Assembly: GCA_041745295.1 (NCBI GenBank)
Contig: JBGTJE010000071.1
Coordinates: 39,762 to 103,761 of the forward strand
Length of the DNA: 64,000 nucleotides
Reading direction: 5' to 3'
DNA from: JANMEB01 sp041745295
Lineage (GTDB): Bacteria > Planctomycetota > Planctomycetia > Pirellulales > Pirellulaceae
Position 1 is the stretch's first letter. Each line of letters starts with the position of its first letter. Under the pieces are notes generated by a model. It was not told the origin of the DNA. It saw only the letters and a list, made by a program, of their open reading frames with translations, and did no database searches. A program made the position numbers and the translations under genes. This document shows, one piece after another, positions 42,611 through 52,884 of the stretch.

Positions 42611-44254
42611 ATGAAGCATTGGATTGGGACGCTGTTGGGAGCGTTTTGTTCGCTCAATGTCATCGTGCTCGCGGTTTCTTCGCGACAAGACGTCGTCGAG
42701 GGAACACCGGCACGCATCGCTTCGGCGCAGGAAACGCAATCTCTCAATGTGGACTCCAGCGACAAACGCACCGACGACCCCGATCAAATCTTGTTCGAGG
42801 GCTGGGAGAAGCCGGACTTTGTGCTCCTCGTTTCCGGCCGCTTGGACGGGTACATCGAACCTTGCGGTTGCACCGGACTGGACAATCAAAAGGGCGGTTT
42901 GCTCCGCCGGCACACGTTTCTCAAACAGCTCTTGAACGACCGCGGCTGGGATGTGGTCGCAATCGACTCGGGCAATCAGATCAACCGCTCCGGCGGGCAG
43001 TCAAACCTCAAACTTTTAACGACCTGGACGAGCCTGTTCAAGGTTTTGAATTATCAAGCGGCTTCGATCGGTGTCGATGATTTGAAAGCCCCGCTCGTGG
43101 AGTTGATGGTGTTCGTAGAAAACCTCAAGTGGGAGGTGACTCCATTCGTCTGTGCTAATCTCGACTATAAGTATGAAGCAGGTCGGTTCTTCAAGCCCAC
43201 CAAAGTCATCGACGTCGGTGGCCGCAAGATCGGATTGACCGCGGTGTTGGGCGATGATGAGTTAAAAAAGCTGGCGGGGGTCGTCGACTCCGATCTAATA
43301 TTGACACCCGTCGCCCAAGCCTTGCCCAAGGCAATCGCCCTGTTGCAACGCGAAAAATGCGACCTGCACGTTTTGATCGCAAACACGTCGCTGGAGGAAG
43401 GACGCAAATTGGCCACGCAGTACCCGGTGTTTGACTTGGTGATTTCAGCCAACGGCGTCGGCGAGCCCACGATCGCGCCGGAACGAATGGAAAGCAACGG
43501 TCGGGTGACGTCGCTGATTCAAGTCGGCTCCAAAGGAATGCACGTCGGAGTTTTAGGTTTCTACAACGAAGAGGGGCGGCTCTCGTCGCGCTATCAACGC
43601 GTCCCGTTGGATGCTCGCTTCGACGACTCCGAGGAAATGAAAGTCGTGTTCATGAAATATCAAGAAAAGTTGGGTGAAATGGCGCCGCAGGATCTGCAAA
43701 TCTTGCCCAAAAAAACCCCCTCCGGGTACGCTTATGTCGGCACCGAGACATGCTTGGACTGCCACGAATACGCCTACGAGATTTGGGACGAAGGGCACGA
43801 CGGCGTCGAGGGGCCTCATTCTCGCGCAACGTTGGATCTGACCGAACCCGGAGAACGGACTTGGGTCACACGCGAGAAGGATCCCGAATGCTTGAGCTGT
43901 CATGTGACCGGCTGGAGCCCGCAAGGCTATTTCCCCTATGAGACGGGCTACACAAAAATCGACGACGAAATATTGCACGGCAACGGCTGTGAAAACTGCC
44001 ACGGACCCGGATCCAAGCATGTGGAAGTGGAAAACGCGAAGCCTTTGCCGCCGATCGAGGTGCTCGATAAGCATCGCCAGGAAATGGTCGTAACCCTCGA
44101 CCAAGCCCGCAAGGAACTCTGTTTCACTTGCCATGATTTGGACAACAGCCCCGACTTCCATGAAAAAGGCGCCTTCGAAAAATATTGGGCGAAAATCGAC
44201 CACACTCCCAAGGTCGCTCCCAAAGAAGACGCCAATGCCGACGGCGAGAAATAA
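42611..44254 (+). CDS. Exported metallophosphatase-like protein with four-heme cytochrome C-terminus
   Basis: Protein of 547 residues. A signal sequence (MKHWIGTLLGAFCSLNVIVL) precedes a domain like the 5'-nucleotidase/metallophosphatase fold (VSGRLDGYIEPCGCTG, VVAIDSGN, VISANGVGEPT), and the last about 170 residues carry four CxxCH heme sites: CLDCH, CLSCH, CENCH and CFTCH, as in cytochrome c554 relatives. It probably works in the periplasm in electron transfer, perhaps coupled to a hydrolase-like binding domain. The classical metal ligands of the phosphatase half are not complete by eye. Confidence 0.75.
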   Translation: MKHWIGTLLGAFCSLNVIVLAVSSRQDVVEGTPARIASAQETQSLNVDSSDKRTDDPDQILFEGWEKPDFVLLVSGRLDGYIEPCGCTGLDNQKGGLLRRHTFLKQLLNDRGWDVVAIDSGNQINRSGGQSNLKLLTTWTSLFKVLNYQAASIGVDDLKAPLVELMVFVENLKWEVTPFVCANLDYKYEAGRFFKPTKVIDVGGRKIGLTAVLGDDELKKLAGVVDSDLILTPVAQALPKAIALLQREKCDLHVLIANTSLEEGRKLATQYPVFDLVISANGVGEPTIAPERMESNGRVTSLIQVGSKGMHVGVLGFYNEEGRLSSRYQRVPLDARFDDSEEMKVVFMKYQEKLGEMAPQDLQILPKKTPSGYAYVGTETCLDCHEYAYEIWDEGHDGVEGPHSRATLDLTEPGERTWVTREKDPECLSCHVTGWSPQGYFPYETGYTKIDDEILHGNGCENCHGPGSKHVEVENAKPLPPIEVLDKHRQEMVVTLDQARKELCFTCHDLDNSPDFHEKGAFEKYWAKIDHTPKVAPKEDANADGEK

Positions 44255-44480
44255 TTTCCAGGCCCTCGGTCGCCGAAGGGCATTGGTGGGACTCGAAGAC
44301 CTTTCCCACCAATGAACTGCCGCTGATTAAGGCGACAACGTTGGTTTCGTGGTCGAATGCGCCCACTCGAAGCGTTGCCATTTGAGGCGCGACGCCCCAT
44401 ACTTAAACCCGAGCTCGGGTCTCAATCGCCTGTAGGCTCGCCATGCCTTCGGCCCTCTTCTTTGTCCTCGCTTTTTCTCC

Positions 44481-46058
<1,578 letters not shown>

Positions 46059-46111
46059 CGTTTAAGTTTTCGGGGTAGGCAGTAAACGTCGTTCGTATCG
46101 CGAAAGAACGT

Positions 46112-46308
46112 CCTTTCGCGGAGCGAAGGCAACCATGCTCAACGCGCGAGCGCCCAGCGGCTGTATTTCGAGACACAGCCTCGTGATCGTGCCGAATCAT
46201 CAGCGATTCAAATTGCTAGCGTAGCGAGGTTGCGTTGAGAGTTTGACGGATCAGCGGGCAGTGTCGTCTTTCGCTCCGCGAAAGATCGTCCTTTCGTGAA
46301 GCGAAAGG
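46112..46308. repeat. CTTTCGCGGAGCGAAAG hairpins in the 46059-46407 spacer
   Basis: Three copies of a short perfect palindrome lie in this 349-bp spacer: CCTTTCGCGGAGCGAAGG at 46112, CTTTCGCTCCGCGAAAG at 46268 and CCTTTCGTGAAGCGAAAGG at 46290. Others occur near 28877 and 50322 (CTCTCGCTCCGCGAGAG). Flanks CGTC...CGAC or CAACC are partly shared. No gene seen. Confidence 0.65.
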
Positions 46309-46407
46309 CGACTATCAGGGCAAATGATCACGCGCCAGATCACCGAAATCTCTTGCTGCCCAAAGGACATTTGACTATGATCCCCACGATTTTTCCGGGA
46401 TTCTGGC

Positions 46408-46941
46408 ATGTTCGAATACGAGATCAAACGGTTTAACCGGCGGTGTTCCAAGACCGACCACGAATTCAAACCCGGGGACGTGTATTACTCCGCGCTGATT
46501 GAGGCCGACGACCATTTTGTGCGGATGAACTTTGCAGCTTCCGCGTGGGACGGTCCGCCAGCGGGAGCCATCGGTTGGTGGCGTTGCCAAGTGGCAGCAC
46601 TCAGTCCGAACAGAGCGTACTGGGCGCCCGTACAAGTGTTGTTGGATTACTTTGGCAAGCTCGCGGAATGCCCGGAAAAGCACGAGCTGTATTACTTGAT
46701 GGCACTGGTGTTGTTGCGAAAAAAAATATTGCAACTGGTCGAGAGCAAATACAATGCCGATGGATTCGCCGAAATGGTCCTTCACGCGACTCGCGTCAAA
46801 CGCGATTTTACGGTGCGAGTCTGCGATCCACCCCGCGAGCGACTTGAACAATTGCAAAACGAGTTGTGCGAGCAGTTATTCACCGATCAGCCGATCGAGG
46901 CGATGGATGCGGAATCGGCGGAGCAAGTCGAATCCAATTGA
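46408..46941 (+). CDS. Hypothetical protein, probably planctomycete-specific
   Basis: Soluble protein of 177 residues that I cannot assign to a named family. It starts with a possible metal or zinc-like arrangement (FNRRCSKTDHEFKPGDVYYSALI) and contains WDGPPAGAIGWWRC, then a helical stretch (LYYLMALVLLRKKILQLVES). The acidic C-terminus is low in complexity. It is followed by a lipoprotein gene 58 bp downstream, then a sigma-like gene on the other strand. Confidence 0.55.
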   Translation: MFEYEIKRFNRRCSKTDHEFKPGDVYYSALIEADDHFVRMNFAASAWDGPPAGAIGWWRCQVAALSPNRAYWAPVQVLLDYFGKLAECPEKHELYYLMALVLLRKKILQLVESKYNADGFAEMVLHATRVKRDFTVRVCDPPRERLEQLQNELCEQLFTDQPIEAMDAESAEQVESN

Positions 46942-46999
46942 GTCGTGTCGACGGCGAAACGGGCTAGTCAATGGATCCCCAGGAAGGGCATTGAACGTG

Positions 47000-47896
47000 A
47001 TGGAACGGCGATCGCATTTTTCGAAAACTCTCATCGTGGCAACGCTCGCGACGCTGGCCGGAGCTGGCGGATGCCACGCCATTAATTCTTTTCGCCCAAC
47101 CCCGAACAACGTACCCGTGGTGTTTGAGACGGCGCCCGACGCTCAGAGGCTGGTGCAAGCGATCAACGCAAACACCGCCGAGGTGCGACAGCTCAGTTGC
47201 GATATTCACATTCGAATGGACGGAGTGCCCCCACTGTCCGGCAGTTTGATCGTCGAAAAGCCGCGGCGGATGCGGCTCATGGCCGGCTTAATCGGGATCT
47301 CTGAGATGGGGGTCGATGTCGGGAGCAACGACGACGAGTTCTGGATCTGGAATAAGGCCGCGGTCGCAGGTCAAGTTCCCGCGATTTACTTTGCCAAGCA
47401 CGCCGAATTCGCTCAATCGGCGCTGCGGCAAATGATTCCATTCGAGCCGCAATGGATCATCGATGCCCTTGGGTTAATGTCTCTGCCCACTGACGGCTCG
47501 ATCCAAGGGCCGCTTACGCGAGCCGACGGCCGTTATGAGCTGCGACTGGAAACGCCGACGTCGTTGGGCCTGGTTACGAAAATCTTGGTGGTCGATCCCA
47601 AGACCGGCCTGGTTCAACAGCAATCGATTTACGACTCTCAACTTAAATTGATCGCCTATGCCAATGCGATCCAACACCAGTATTTCGAGGCGTATCACGC
47701 CAGCTTGCCGCGGCGAATCGAAATTGTGGCGTTCGGCCCGGATCGGAGCCGCAATGCGATCACAGTCGACTTGGGCGGCCACAAAATCAACCAACTCTAT
47801 GGCGATCCCGAACGGCAATGGCTTATGCCGCAGCCTGCCGACGCCCAGCGAGTTGACCTGGCAAAGGCGGCCGCGATTCCGACCCAAGCGCCATGA
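47000..47896 (+). CDS. Lipoprotein, LolA/LolB-like fold
   Basis: Predicted lipoprotein of 298 residues: a signal ending in the lipobox LAGAGGC, then a beta-rich domain with LVQAINANTAEVRQLSCDIHIRMDG, LSGSLIVEKPRRMRLMAG and KILVVDPKTGLVQQQSIYD, resembling LolA/LolB-type lipid-binding half-barrels. It probably sits in the outer or inner membrane facing the periplasm. AGGAAGG upstream supports the ATG at 47000 (GTG 46997 is adjacent). The convergent sigma-like gene starts six bases beyond its stop. Confidence 0.65.
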   Translation: MERRSHFSKTLIVATLATLAGAGGCHAINSFRPTPNNVPVVFETAPDAQRLVQAINANTAEVRQLSCDIHIRMDGVPPLSGSLIVEKPRRMRLMAGLIGISEMGVDVGSNDDEFWIWNKAAVAGQVPAIYFAKHAEFAQSALRQMIPFEPQWIIDALGLMSLPTDGSIQGPLTRADGRYELRLETPTSLGLVTKILVVDPKTGLVQQQSIYDSQLKLIAYANAIQHQYFEAYHASLPRRIEIVAFGPDRSRNAITVDLGGHKINQLYGDPERQWLMPQPADAQRVDLAKAAAIPTQAP

Positions 47897-47902
47897 TCGA
47901 CG

Positions 47903-48286
47903 TCACTTCGTCGAGCCCGGCAAATCGTAATCCGTGTGCTCAGTCGGTGCTACGATGTCGGCGGCGAACCGGTTCGAGTTTCGGTTGAGCCGAACGAGTT
48001 TGCGAACGACGACTCGTCGCGCCACGACCGTTAAATAGGTCGCCAGACTACTTTGTCCGCGGAACCGCCGCAGGATTGCGAAATCGTCCTGCAGCAGCGT
48101 CAGGAAAACGTCGGACACCAAATCGAACTCGTCGTGCTCCACGAGATTGATTCTTCGGCTCTCCGCCGTGTGCTTGACGACAAACACGATCAACATCAAA
48201 AACCGATCGACAAAACTTTCCCAGGCGAACGGGCGCTTGTCCAAGCAATGGTCCAACAGCGTTCGATCGACGATTGATAACGGCAT
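47903..48286 (-). CDS. Sigma factor region-2-only protein
   Basis: Protein of 127 residues resembling only sigma-70 region 2: DRFLMLIVFVVKHT, HDEFDLVSDVFLTLLQDDFAILRRF and SSLATYLTVVARRVVVRKLVR. The region 4 helix-turn-helix is absent; the frame ends with a natural TGA, not a visible frameshift. It may be a short sigma-like regulator, part of a split sigma, or a remnant. The gene is convergent with the lipoprotein gene, separated by six bases. Confidence 0.65.
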   Translation of the reverse strand: MPLSIVDRTLLDHCLDKRPFAWESFVDRFLMLIVFVVKHTAESRRINLVEHDEFDLVSDVFLTLLQDDFAILRRFRGQSSLATYLTVVARRVVVRKLVRLNRNSNRFAADIVAPTEHTDYDLPGSTK

Positions 48287-48553
48287 TTACGTTCTCGCGG
48301 GCATATGCCGATGATACAGTCCGACAGATATCGAGTCGGCTTCGCTCCGCACAAGCCTCCCCAATCGATTGTAGTTGGCGTGCAAACGCCGAACAAGTCG
48401 CGCCGTTTTGCCCCGGTCCGACTCAACTTGGCAAATGCTTGACAAGCATTTCCGGCGAGCCTAGGATTCAACCCAAGCGGGGCAGACTGGCGATGGGTTT
48501 CGCGCCCCTCGTGGTTGCTCGTCCCGAAGGATCTTTCCAGGAGCGAAGGTCTC

Positions 48554-48829
48554 ATGACTCATGTCGTCACCAAACCTTGTGACGGATGCCGATACACGGA
48601 TTGTGTCGTTGTCTGCCCGGTGGAATGCTTCTACCAAGGCGAGACGATGCTCTATATCAATGCCGACGAGTGCATCGATTGTGAGGCGTGCGTTCCGGAG
48701 TGCCCGGTTGAGGCAATTTTTCACGAAGACGACGTGCCCGAAGAATGGAAAAGCTACATTCAGCTCAACGCGGAAAAGGCAGTACAAAGCCCGAATATTA
48801 CCGAGAAACAAAAGCCGTTGTGCGATTAA
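48554..48829 (+). CDS. fdxA: Ferredoxin, 7Fe FdxA type
   Basis: Small electron carrier of 91 residues. Cluster ligands are CDGCRYTDCVVVCP and CIDCEACVPECP, the pattern of FdxA-type ferredoxins with one 3Fe-4S and one 4Fe-4S cluster. The following EAIFHEDDVPEEW is a well-conserved FdxA segment. CAGGAGCGAAGG upstream supports the ATG at 48554. It stands alone, so redox partners are unknown. Confidence 0.92.
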   Translation: MTHVVTKPCDGCRYTDCVVVCPVECFYQGETMLYINADECIDCEACVPECPVEAIFHEDDVPEEWKSYIQLNAEKAVQSPNITEKQKPLCD

Positions 48830-48970
48830 GTTCGCTTCGACTCGCATTCGCAGTCGGCGCTAAACGAAGAATAACACCGGCGTAGCCCGGTCCCCTTGAA
48901 TGCCGGAGCACCGTCGGGTCGACATTCCTTTGATGTTGTGCCTTTCCCCGGCAGCGCGCCGTTTGGGTGG

Positions 48971-49124
48971 CAATTGAAGCCTGACGCGCAAGCGAAGGAA
49001 CCCCTTCTAAGACATTCGATTGCACTCGATGCATAAACGAGAACTAAGAACGGTAGCGAAAATCAACGCGTAAATAATCGTATTCTATGCCGCTCCTTCG
49101 CTTGCGCTTCAGGCTTCAGTTGCC
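48971..49124. repeat. Inverted-repeat element in the 48830-49406 spacer
   Basis: Arms of about 30 bases, CAATTGAAGCCTGACGCGCA... and CCTTCGCTTGCGCTTCAGGC..., flank about 95 bp. A single diverged arm lies at 21127-21160. The remainder of this 577-bp spacer, to the zinc-protein gene at 49407, contains no gene I can support. Confidence 0.6.
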
Positions 49125-49406
49125 AAAGAATACGCCCATTGCCCCGGCACGGCGCCACAGCAATGCGAAATACCTCCCTCGCCCGCGGCACACCGATTTG
49201 AGCAAAGTCCGCGCCGCCGCGAGGGCGCGGTCAAGTCCTGTTGCCGTGTCTCAAACTGCGAGAGCTCGCGCCATGTCCGGAGGAAACAGTTTTTAGAATT
49301 CGCTTGCCAAACCCGTCGCGAACAAGTTAGCATGAACCTGTTGATCGCGGGGAATCGCCACGTCGCGGTTCCACTGACCTTGCGTTTGTCAGTAAAGGAA
49401 GTCGAC

Positions 49407-49706
49407 ATGATCCACCATACATGTGATCGTTGTCAGAAGATGATCGACAATGATGTCGAAATGCGCTACGTCGTTTGGATTGAAGTTCAAGCAGCCGTCG
49501 ATCCTGCGGCGGCCGATGAAGACGAGGATAACTTGCTCGATTTGGAAGAGATCTTGGAACGGTTGGAATCCGACGATTGCGAACAAGTCGGCCAAGACAT
49601 TTACCGGCGGCAACGGTTTGACTTGTGCGCCGATTGCCACCGCTTATACATTCAAAATCCTTTGGGCCAAGAATCCAAAACGCTAGTCCAATTCAGCAAG
49701 AACTAG
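49407..49706 (+). CDS. Small cysteine-rich, probably zinc-binding protein
   Basis: Protein of 99 residues with CDRCQK near the N-terminus and CADCHRLY near the C-terminus, two CxxC pairs suited to one zinc site, separated by a very acidic stretch (AAADEDEDNLLDLEEILERL). No named family recognised; possibly a regulator or RNA-related adaptor. AAAGGAAG before the ATG at 49407 supports the start. The nuclease-like gene starts 14 bp after the stop, so the two may be co-transcribed. Confidence 0.6.
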   Translation: MIHHTCDRCQKMIDNDVEMRYVVWIEVQAAVDPAAADEDEDNLLDLEEILERLESDDCEQVGQDIYRRQRFDLCADCHRLYIQNPLGQESKTLVQFSKN

Positions 49707-49720
49707 ACGGGGCAGAGTTC

Positions 49721-50314
49721 ATGGTTCGCCGACGTCCACGTTGGGCCCTGCTTGGCGTCGTTGCCGTTCTCATGCTCGTAGGATGGATCAACGTTCGCCA
49801 GTCACGATCTGCGGTCGGATGGGGCCGACAATTATTCTTGCACGAGGGCCAGGTCCAAATCGTTCAAATCGAGGACGCGGTGACGCTCGTCGTTCGCGCC
49901 TTGGACGGCCCAGCTCAGCAATACAACGGGACCTTTCGCGTGCGCCTGATGGGTTTGGAGCGTCCGATGGCCAACGAACCGGACGATCGCGAACGAGTTT
50001 CCCAAGCCTTGGAACGGACGAACCAATTCGTGCGTGCGTGTCCCGATCAGGTCGTCAAGCTGGTCTATGACCGCCAACGATTTGACGAGACGGAAACGCC
50101 GTTGGCCTATTTGTTTTGCGGCGACGCCTGCCTCAACGCCGAGTTGCTCGAAGCCCGCGTAGTCCGCCTGAAACCGTCCGCCGGTCTGCCCTCCAAGTGG
50201 ATGAGGGAATTGATCAAGATTGCTGGCGATCCCCAATCATCCCGCGCTCCGCAACGGCTGTCAGTCAACGCGCCAGCGGATCGCACCACGGCACTAGATA
50301 AGGTTGCCAAGTGA
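49721..50314 (+). CDS. Membrane-anchored staphylococcal-nuclease-like (thermonuclease) protein
   Basis: Protein of 197 residues: a short basic N-terminus, a hydrophobic segment (ALLGVVAVLMLVGWINV), then an SNase-like OB-fold: FRVRLMGLERPM, VVKLVYDRQRFDETETPLAYLF and NAELLEARVVRL. Catalytic R-x-R type residues are only partly visible, so activity is uncertain. It probably faces the periplasm. It may form a two-gene unit with the upstream cysteine-rich gene. Confidence 0.6.
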   Translation: MVRRRPRWALLGVVAVLMLVGWINVRQSRSAVGWGRQLFLHEGQVQIVQIEDAVTLVVRALDGPAQQYNGTFRVRLMGLERPMANEPDDRERVSQALERTNQFVRACPDQVVKLVYDRQRFDETETPLAYLFCGDACLNAELLEARVVRLKPSAGLPSKWMRELIKIAGDPQSSRAPQRLSVNAPADRTTALDKVAK

Positions 50315-50589
50315 TTGTAGCCCTCTCGCTCCGCGAGAGGAAAGCAATTTCAGCCTAGACTCGAACACATCTGGCGGGGCGGCTATCATCACGCGGAGCG
50401 TGATGGCTACAAAGGAACTAACCTACTTCCAGCACGGTTGAGAGACTTTCCCACTGCTGCTAAAATCGCCGCTCGCTGGATCGCGTCTCCTCTGTGATAA
50501 GGCGCGATCGAATCGTCGCGACCCTAGCGGCCTGTTGAAATTATGCACACCACCCCCGAATCGTAAATATTGCTGCCGCGCGATTTTTT

Positions 50590-50671
50590 GTTCCCTCTCC
50601 CCGAATCTGCTCGCGAATGTGATCACAGCAAATTGTGGACGTTGCCGCGTGCAGACTGGGGGAGAGGGAAC
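50590..50671. repeat. CCCTCTCCCC-family palindrome in the 50315-50726 spacer
   Basis: GTTCCCTCTCCCC and GGGGGAGAGGGAAC enclose about 55 bases. The preceding GATTTTTT and the following GAAT match the copy at 4122. The spacer also has two GCGGAGCG hairpins (about 50322 and 50390) and no gene. Confidence 0.75.
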
Positions 50672-50726
50672 TGGATAATTGCAACCTCAAATCGCCCAAG
50701 CGCCCGCTCGAGATTCAAAGGAACCC

Positions 50727-51800
50727 ATGTCAAACTCGCATCTGAAAATTGCAGTCATTGGCGGCGACGGGACCGGGCCCGAAGTCACCCGCGAAGCTAT
50801 AAAAGTCCTCGCGGCTGCCGCGGCGCTCGAGAAGTTCACGTATCAATTGACCGATCTCGACTTCGGCGGAGAGCGGTATTTGCGGACCGGCGAGGTTTTG
50901 CCCGAGGGGTCGCTCGATGTTCTCCGGCGGCACGATGCCATTTATCTGGGAGCGGTCGGCCATCCCCAAGTCCCTCCTGGAGTGATCGAAAAAGGTCTGC
51001 TGCTTGAGCTGCGGTTCAAGCTCGACCAATACATTAACTTGCGCCCCGTCAAGCTATTCCCCGGCGTCGAAACACCGCTCGCCGGCAAGAAGCCAGAGGA
51101 TATTGACTTCGTCGTGGTCCGCGAGAATACCGAAGACCTCTATGCCGGGATCGGGGGTTTCTTGAAGAAGGGAACGCCCGACGAAGTCGCCACGCAAACC
51201 GCAATCTATTCACGCAAAGGCTGCGAACGCTGCATCCGCTGGGCGTTCCAATTCACACGCAAACGCAATAATCCCAAAGGTAAGAAGCTCACGCTCGTCG
51301 CAAAAACCAACGTGCTCACGTTCGGTCACGACCTGTGGTGGCGGACCTATCAAGACGTCGCCCAAGAATTTCCCGACGTCGAAGCCGACTACAACCACGT
51401 CGACGCATGCTGCATGTGGATGGTCAAAAACCCCGAGTACTACGACGTGATCGTCACCACGAACATGTTCGGCGACATCATCACGGACTTGGGGGCAATC
51501 ATTCAGGGGGGCATGGGAGTGGCTTCGGGCGGGAACATCAATCCCGACCCCGGCGGCTGCAGTATGTATGAGCCGATGGGAGGAAGCGCGCCCAAATACA
51601 CCGGCCAAAATGTGATCAATCCGATCGCCGCGATTGGCGCGATGTCCATGTTGCTCGAACACACTGGACAACCTGCGGCCGGCGCGCGGATCATGAAAGC
51701 CATCCAGCGCGCGACCGGTACGAAAATGAAAAGCCAAGCGGCCGGCAAGATGGGTTTTACAACTCAACAAGTCGGCGACCTCGTCGTGGAAGCACTTTAA
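50727..51800 (+). CDS. Isopropylmalate/homoisocitrate dehydrogenase family enzyme
   Basis: NAD(P)-dependent decarboxylating dehydrogenase of 357 residues: IGGDGTGPEVTREA at the start, the LRxxL...NLRP substrate segment (LRFKLDQYINLRP), RENTEDLYAG, and DIITDLGAIIQGGMG near the end. LeuB (3-isopropylmalate dehydrogenase) is the default call. Homoisocitrate or tartrate dehydrogenase cannot be excluded, and the LysW operon in the same window gives a use for homoisocitrate dehydrogenase if lysine is made that way. AAAGGAACC upstream supports ATG 50727. Confidence 0.8.
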   Translation: MSNSHLKIAVIGGDGTGPEVTREAIKVLAAAAALEKFTYQLTDLDFGGERYLRTGEVLPEGSLDVLRRHDAIYLGAVGHPQVPPGVIEKGLLLELRFKLDQYINLRPVKLFPGVETPLAGKKPEDIDFVVVRENTEDLYAGIGGFLKKGTPDEVATQTAIYSRKGCERCIRWAFQFTRKRNNPKGKKLTLVAKTNVLTFGHDLWWRTYQDVAQEFPDVEADYNHVDACCMWMVKNPEYYDVIVTTNMFGDIITDLGAIIQGGMGVASGGNINPDPGGCSMYEPMGGSAPKYTGQNVINPIAAIGAMSMLLEHTGQPAAGARIMKAIQRATGTKMKSQAAGKMGFTTQQVGDLVVEAL

Positions 51801-51818
51801 AGGGTCAGCCCGACTCTC

Positions 51819-51856
51819 GGGTGGCACGTCCTTGAGTCTTCGAAGGGCGTGGTGGC
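51819..51856. repeat. Single arm of the GGGTGGCACG palindrome family in the 51801-52105 spacer
   Basis: Contains GGGTGGCACGTCCTTGAGTC followed by TTCGAAGGGCGTGGTGGCG, matching the left arm of the element at 22864. A CACTGGCCCTGCCAGTG palindrome lies at about 52045-52062. The remaining 305-bp spacer has no gene. Confidence 0.65.
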
Positions 51857-52105
51857 GTTTCGGAAGACTGTGGGTAGCTATATGGCGAGCGGCGTCATTG
51901 GGGCAGGTCCATGCTTGCACCGGTTAACAAAGAGTCGCTGAAGATGCTGGATGGGCTTTGGTGTGGTGAGGCGAACGTCCAGGTTGGCCAATGGTAGTTT
52001 GGTCATTGCCTAGGGCAAATAGGGTTGAGCTAATTTTCAGTGTGCCACTGGCCCTGCCAGTGTTTGTGAGTTCTCTTGAGGCACGGCCCCATTGGCGAAA
52101 CTGCC

Positions 52106-52516
52106 ATGTCGCATCCGCAAGATTCAACCGATAATCAACGTGAACTTGCCGAATCGTTGCAGCGGATTGGAGCCGTCGTCGCCCTGAGCAAGTCCGGAAA
52201 ATTGTTGCGACTCGATTTTCGTCCAGCCGCGGCTTCGGTGAACGATGCCGTCCTTCGGACCGTAGCTCATTCGGCGAAACTTAACGAGCTCCGTTTGAAC
52301 GGCGCGCCAATTACTGCCGCTTGCGTCGACGATTTACTGACGCTTGAGACCTTGAGCGTGCTGGACATTCAGAACACAGTGCTCGATGATGCGGCGATCG
52401 AGCGGCTGGCCGCTTTGCCCCACTTGAGCATGCTACTCGTCTGCGGCTCGCGAATCACCCCCGAATGTATTCGCACTCTCCGCCGCCGACTTACGAAAGT
52501 CCGAATCGTGGGATAA
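52106..52516 (+). CDS. Leucine-rich-repeat-like protein
   Basis: Protein of 136 residues with three or four LRR-like units: LRLDFRPAAASV, LNELRLNGAPI, LSVLDIQNTVL and LSMLLVCGSRI. LRR proteins usually mediate protein-protein binding. No signal peptide is visible, so it is probably cytoplasmic. The ATG at 52106 is used. It is the last plus-strand gene before the integron. Confidence 0.6.
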   Translation: MSHPQDSTDNQRELAESLQRIGAVVALSKSGKLLRLDFRPAAASVNDAVLRTVAHSAKLNELRLNGAPITAACVDDLLTLETLSVLDIQNTVLDDAAIERLAALPHLSMLLVCGSRITPECIRTLRRRLTKVRIVG

Positions 52517-52884
52517 ACCGTGTCACGCGAAACTGTAGCGGAACTCGCTACCCCACCGCGCCGGACGGACTGAACTCTGGCGAATTCCGCATCGTCAGAC
52601 GCTCGAATTTCGTGAAACGTGCTCTGGAACGCCAAACCGAGCGGGGAGTCATTTTGGCCTGGGTCGCGGAATCCAAGTTCCATGGACGGGGGAATTGGCA
52701 TATCGTACTTCTGAAATTGAAGCCCGACGCGCTTCGCCAATTTTCTTGTGTGCCACTGGCTCTGCCAGTGCTCGGAATTCTTGGTCGCTGCTGGTTCGCT
52801 CGCCCCGGATTCCGGGGAGAGGGTAGGGTAAGGGGTGCCCAACATATTGGTCAACATTCATTCGTTTCTAGGCCAGCTGCCGAT
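52517..52884. repeat. Repeat-filled spacer before the integron integrase
   Basis: This 368-bp gap holds remnants of four repeat families in tandem: an ACTCGC...CTGGCGAATTCCGC copy (about 52537-52590), a degenerate GAATCCAAGTTCCATGGACG copy (about 52660-52700), a GTGTGCCACTGGCTCTGCCAG arm (about 52744) and a CCCTCTCCCC hairpin (52798-52837). No gene is supported. Confidence 0.65.
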
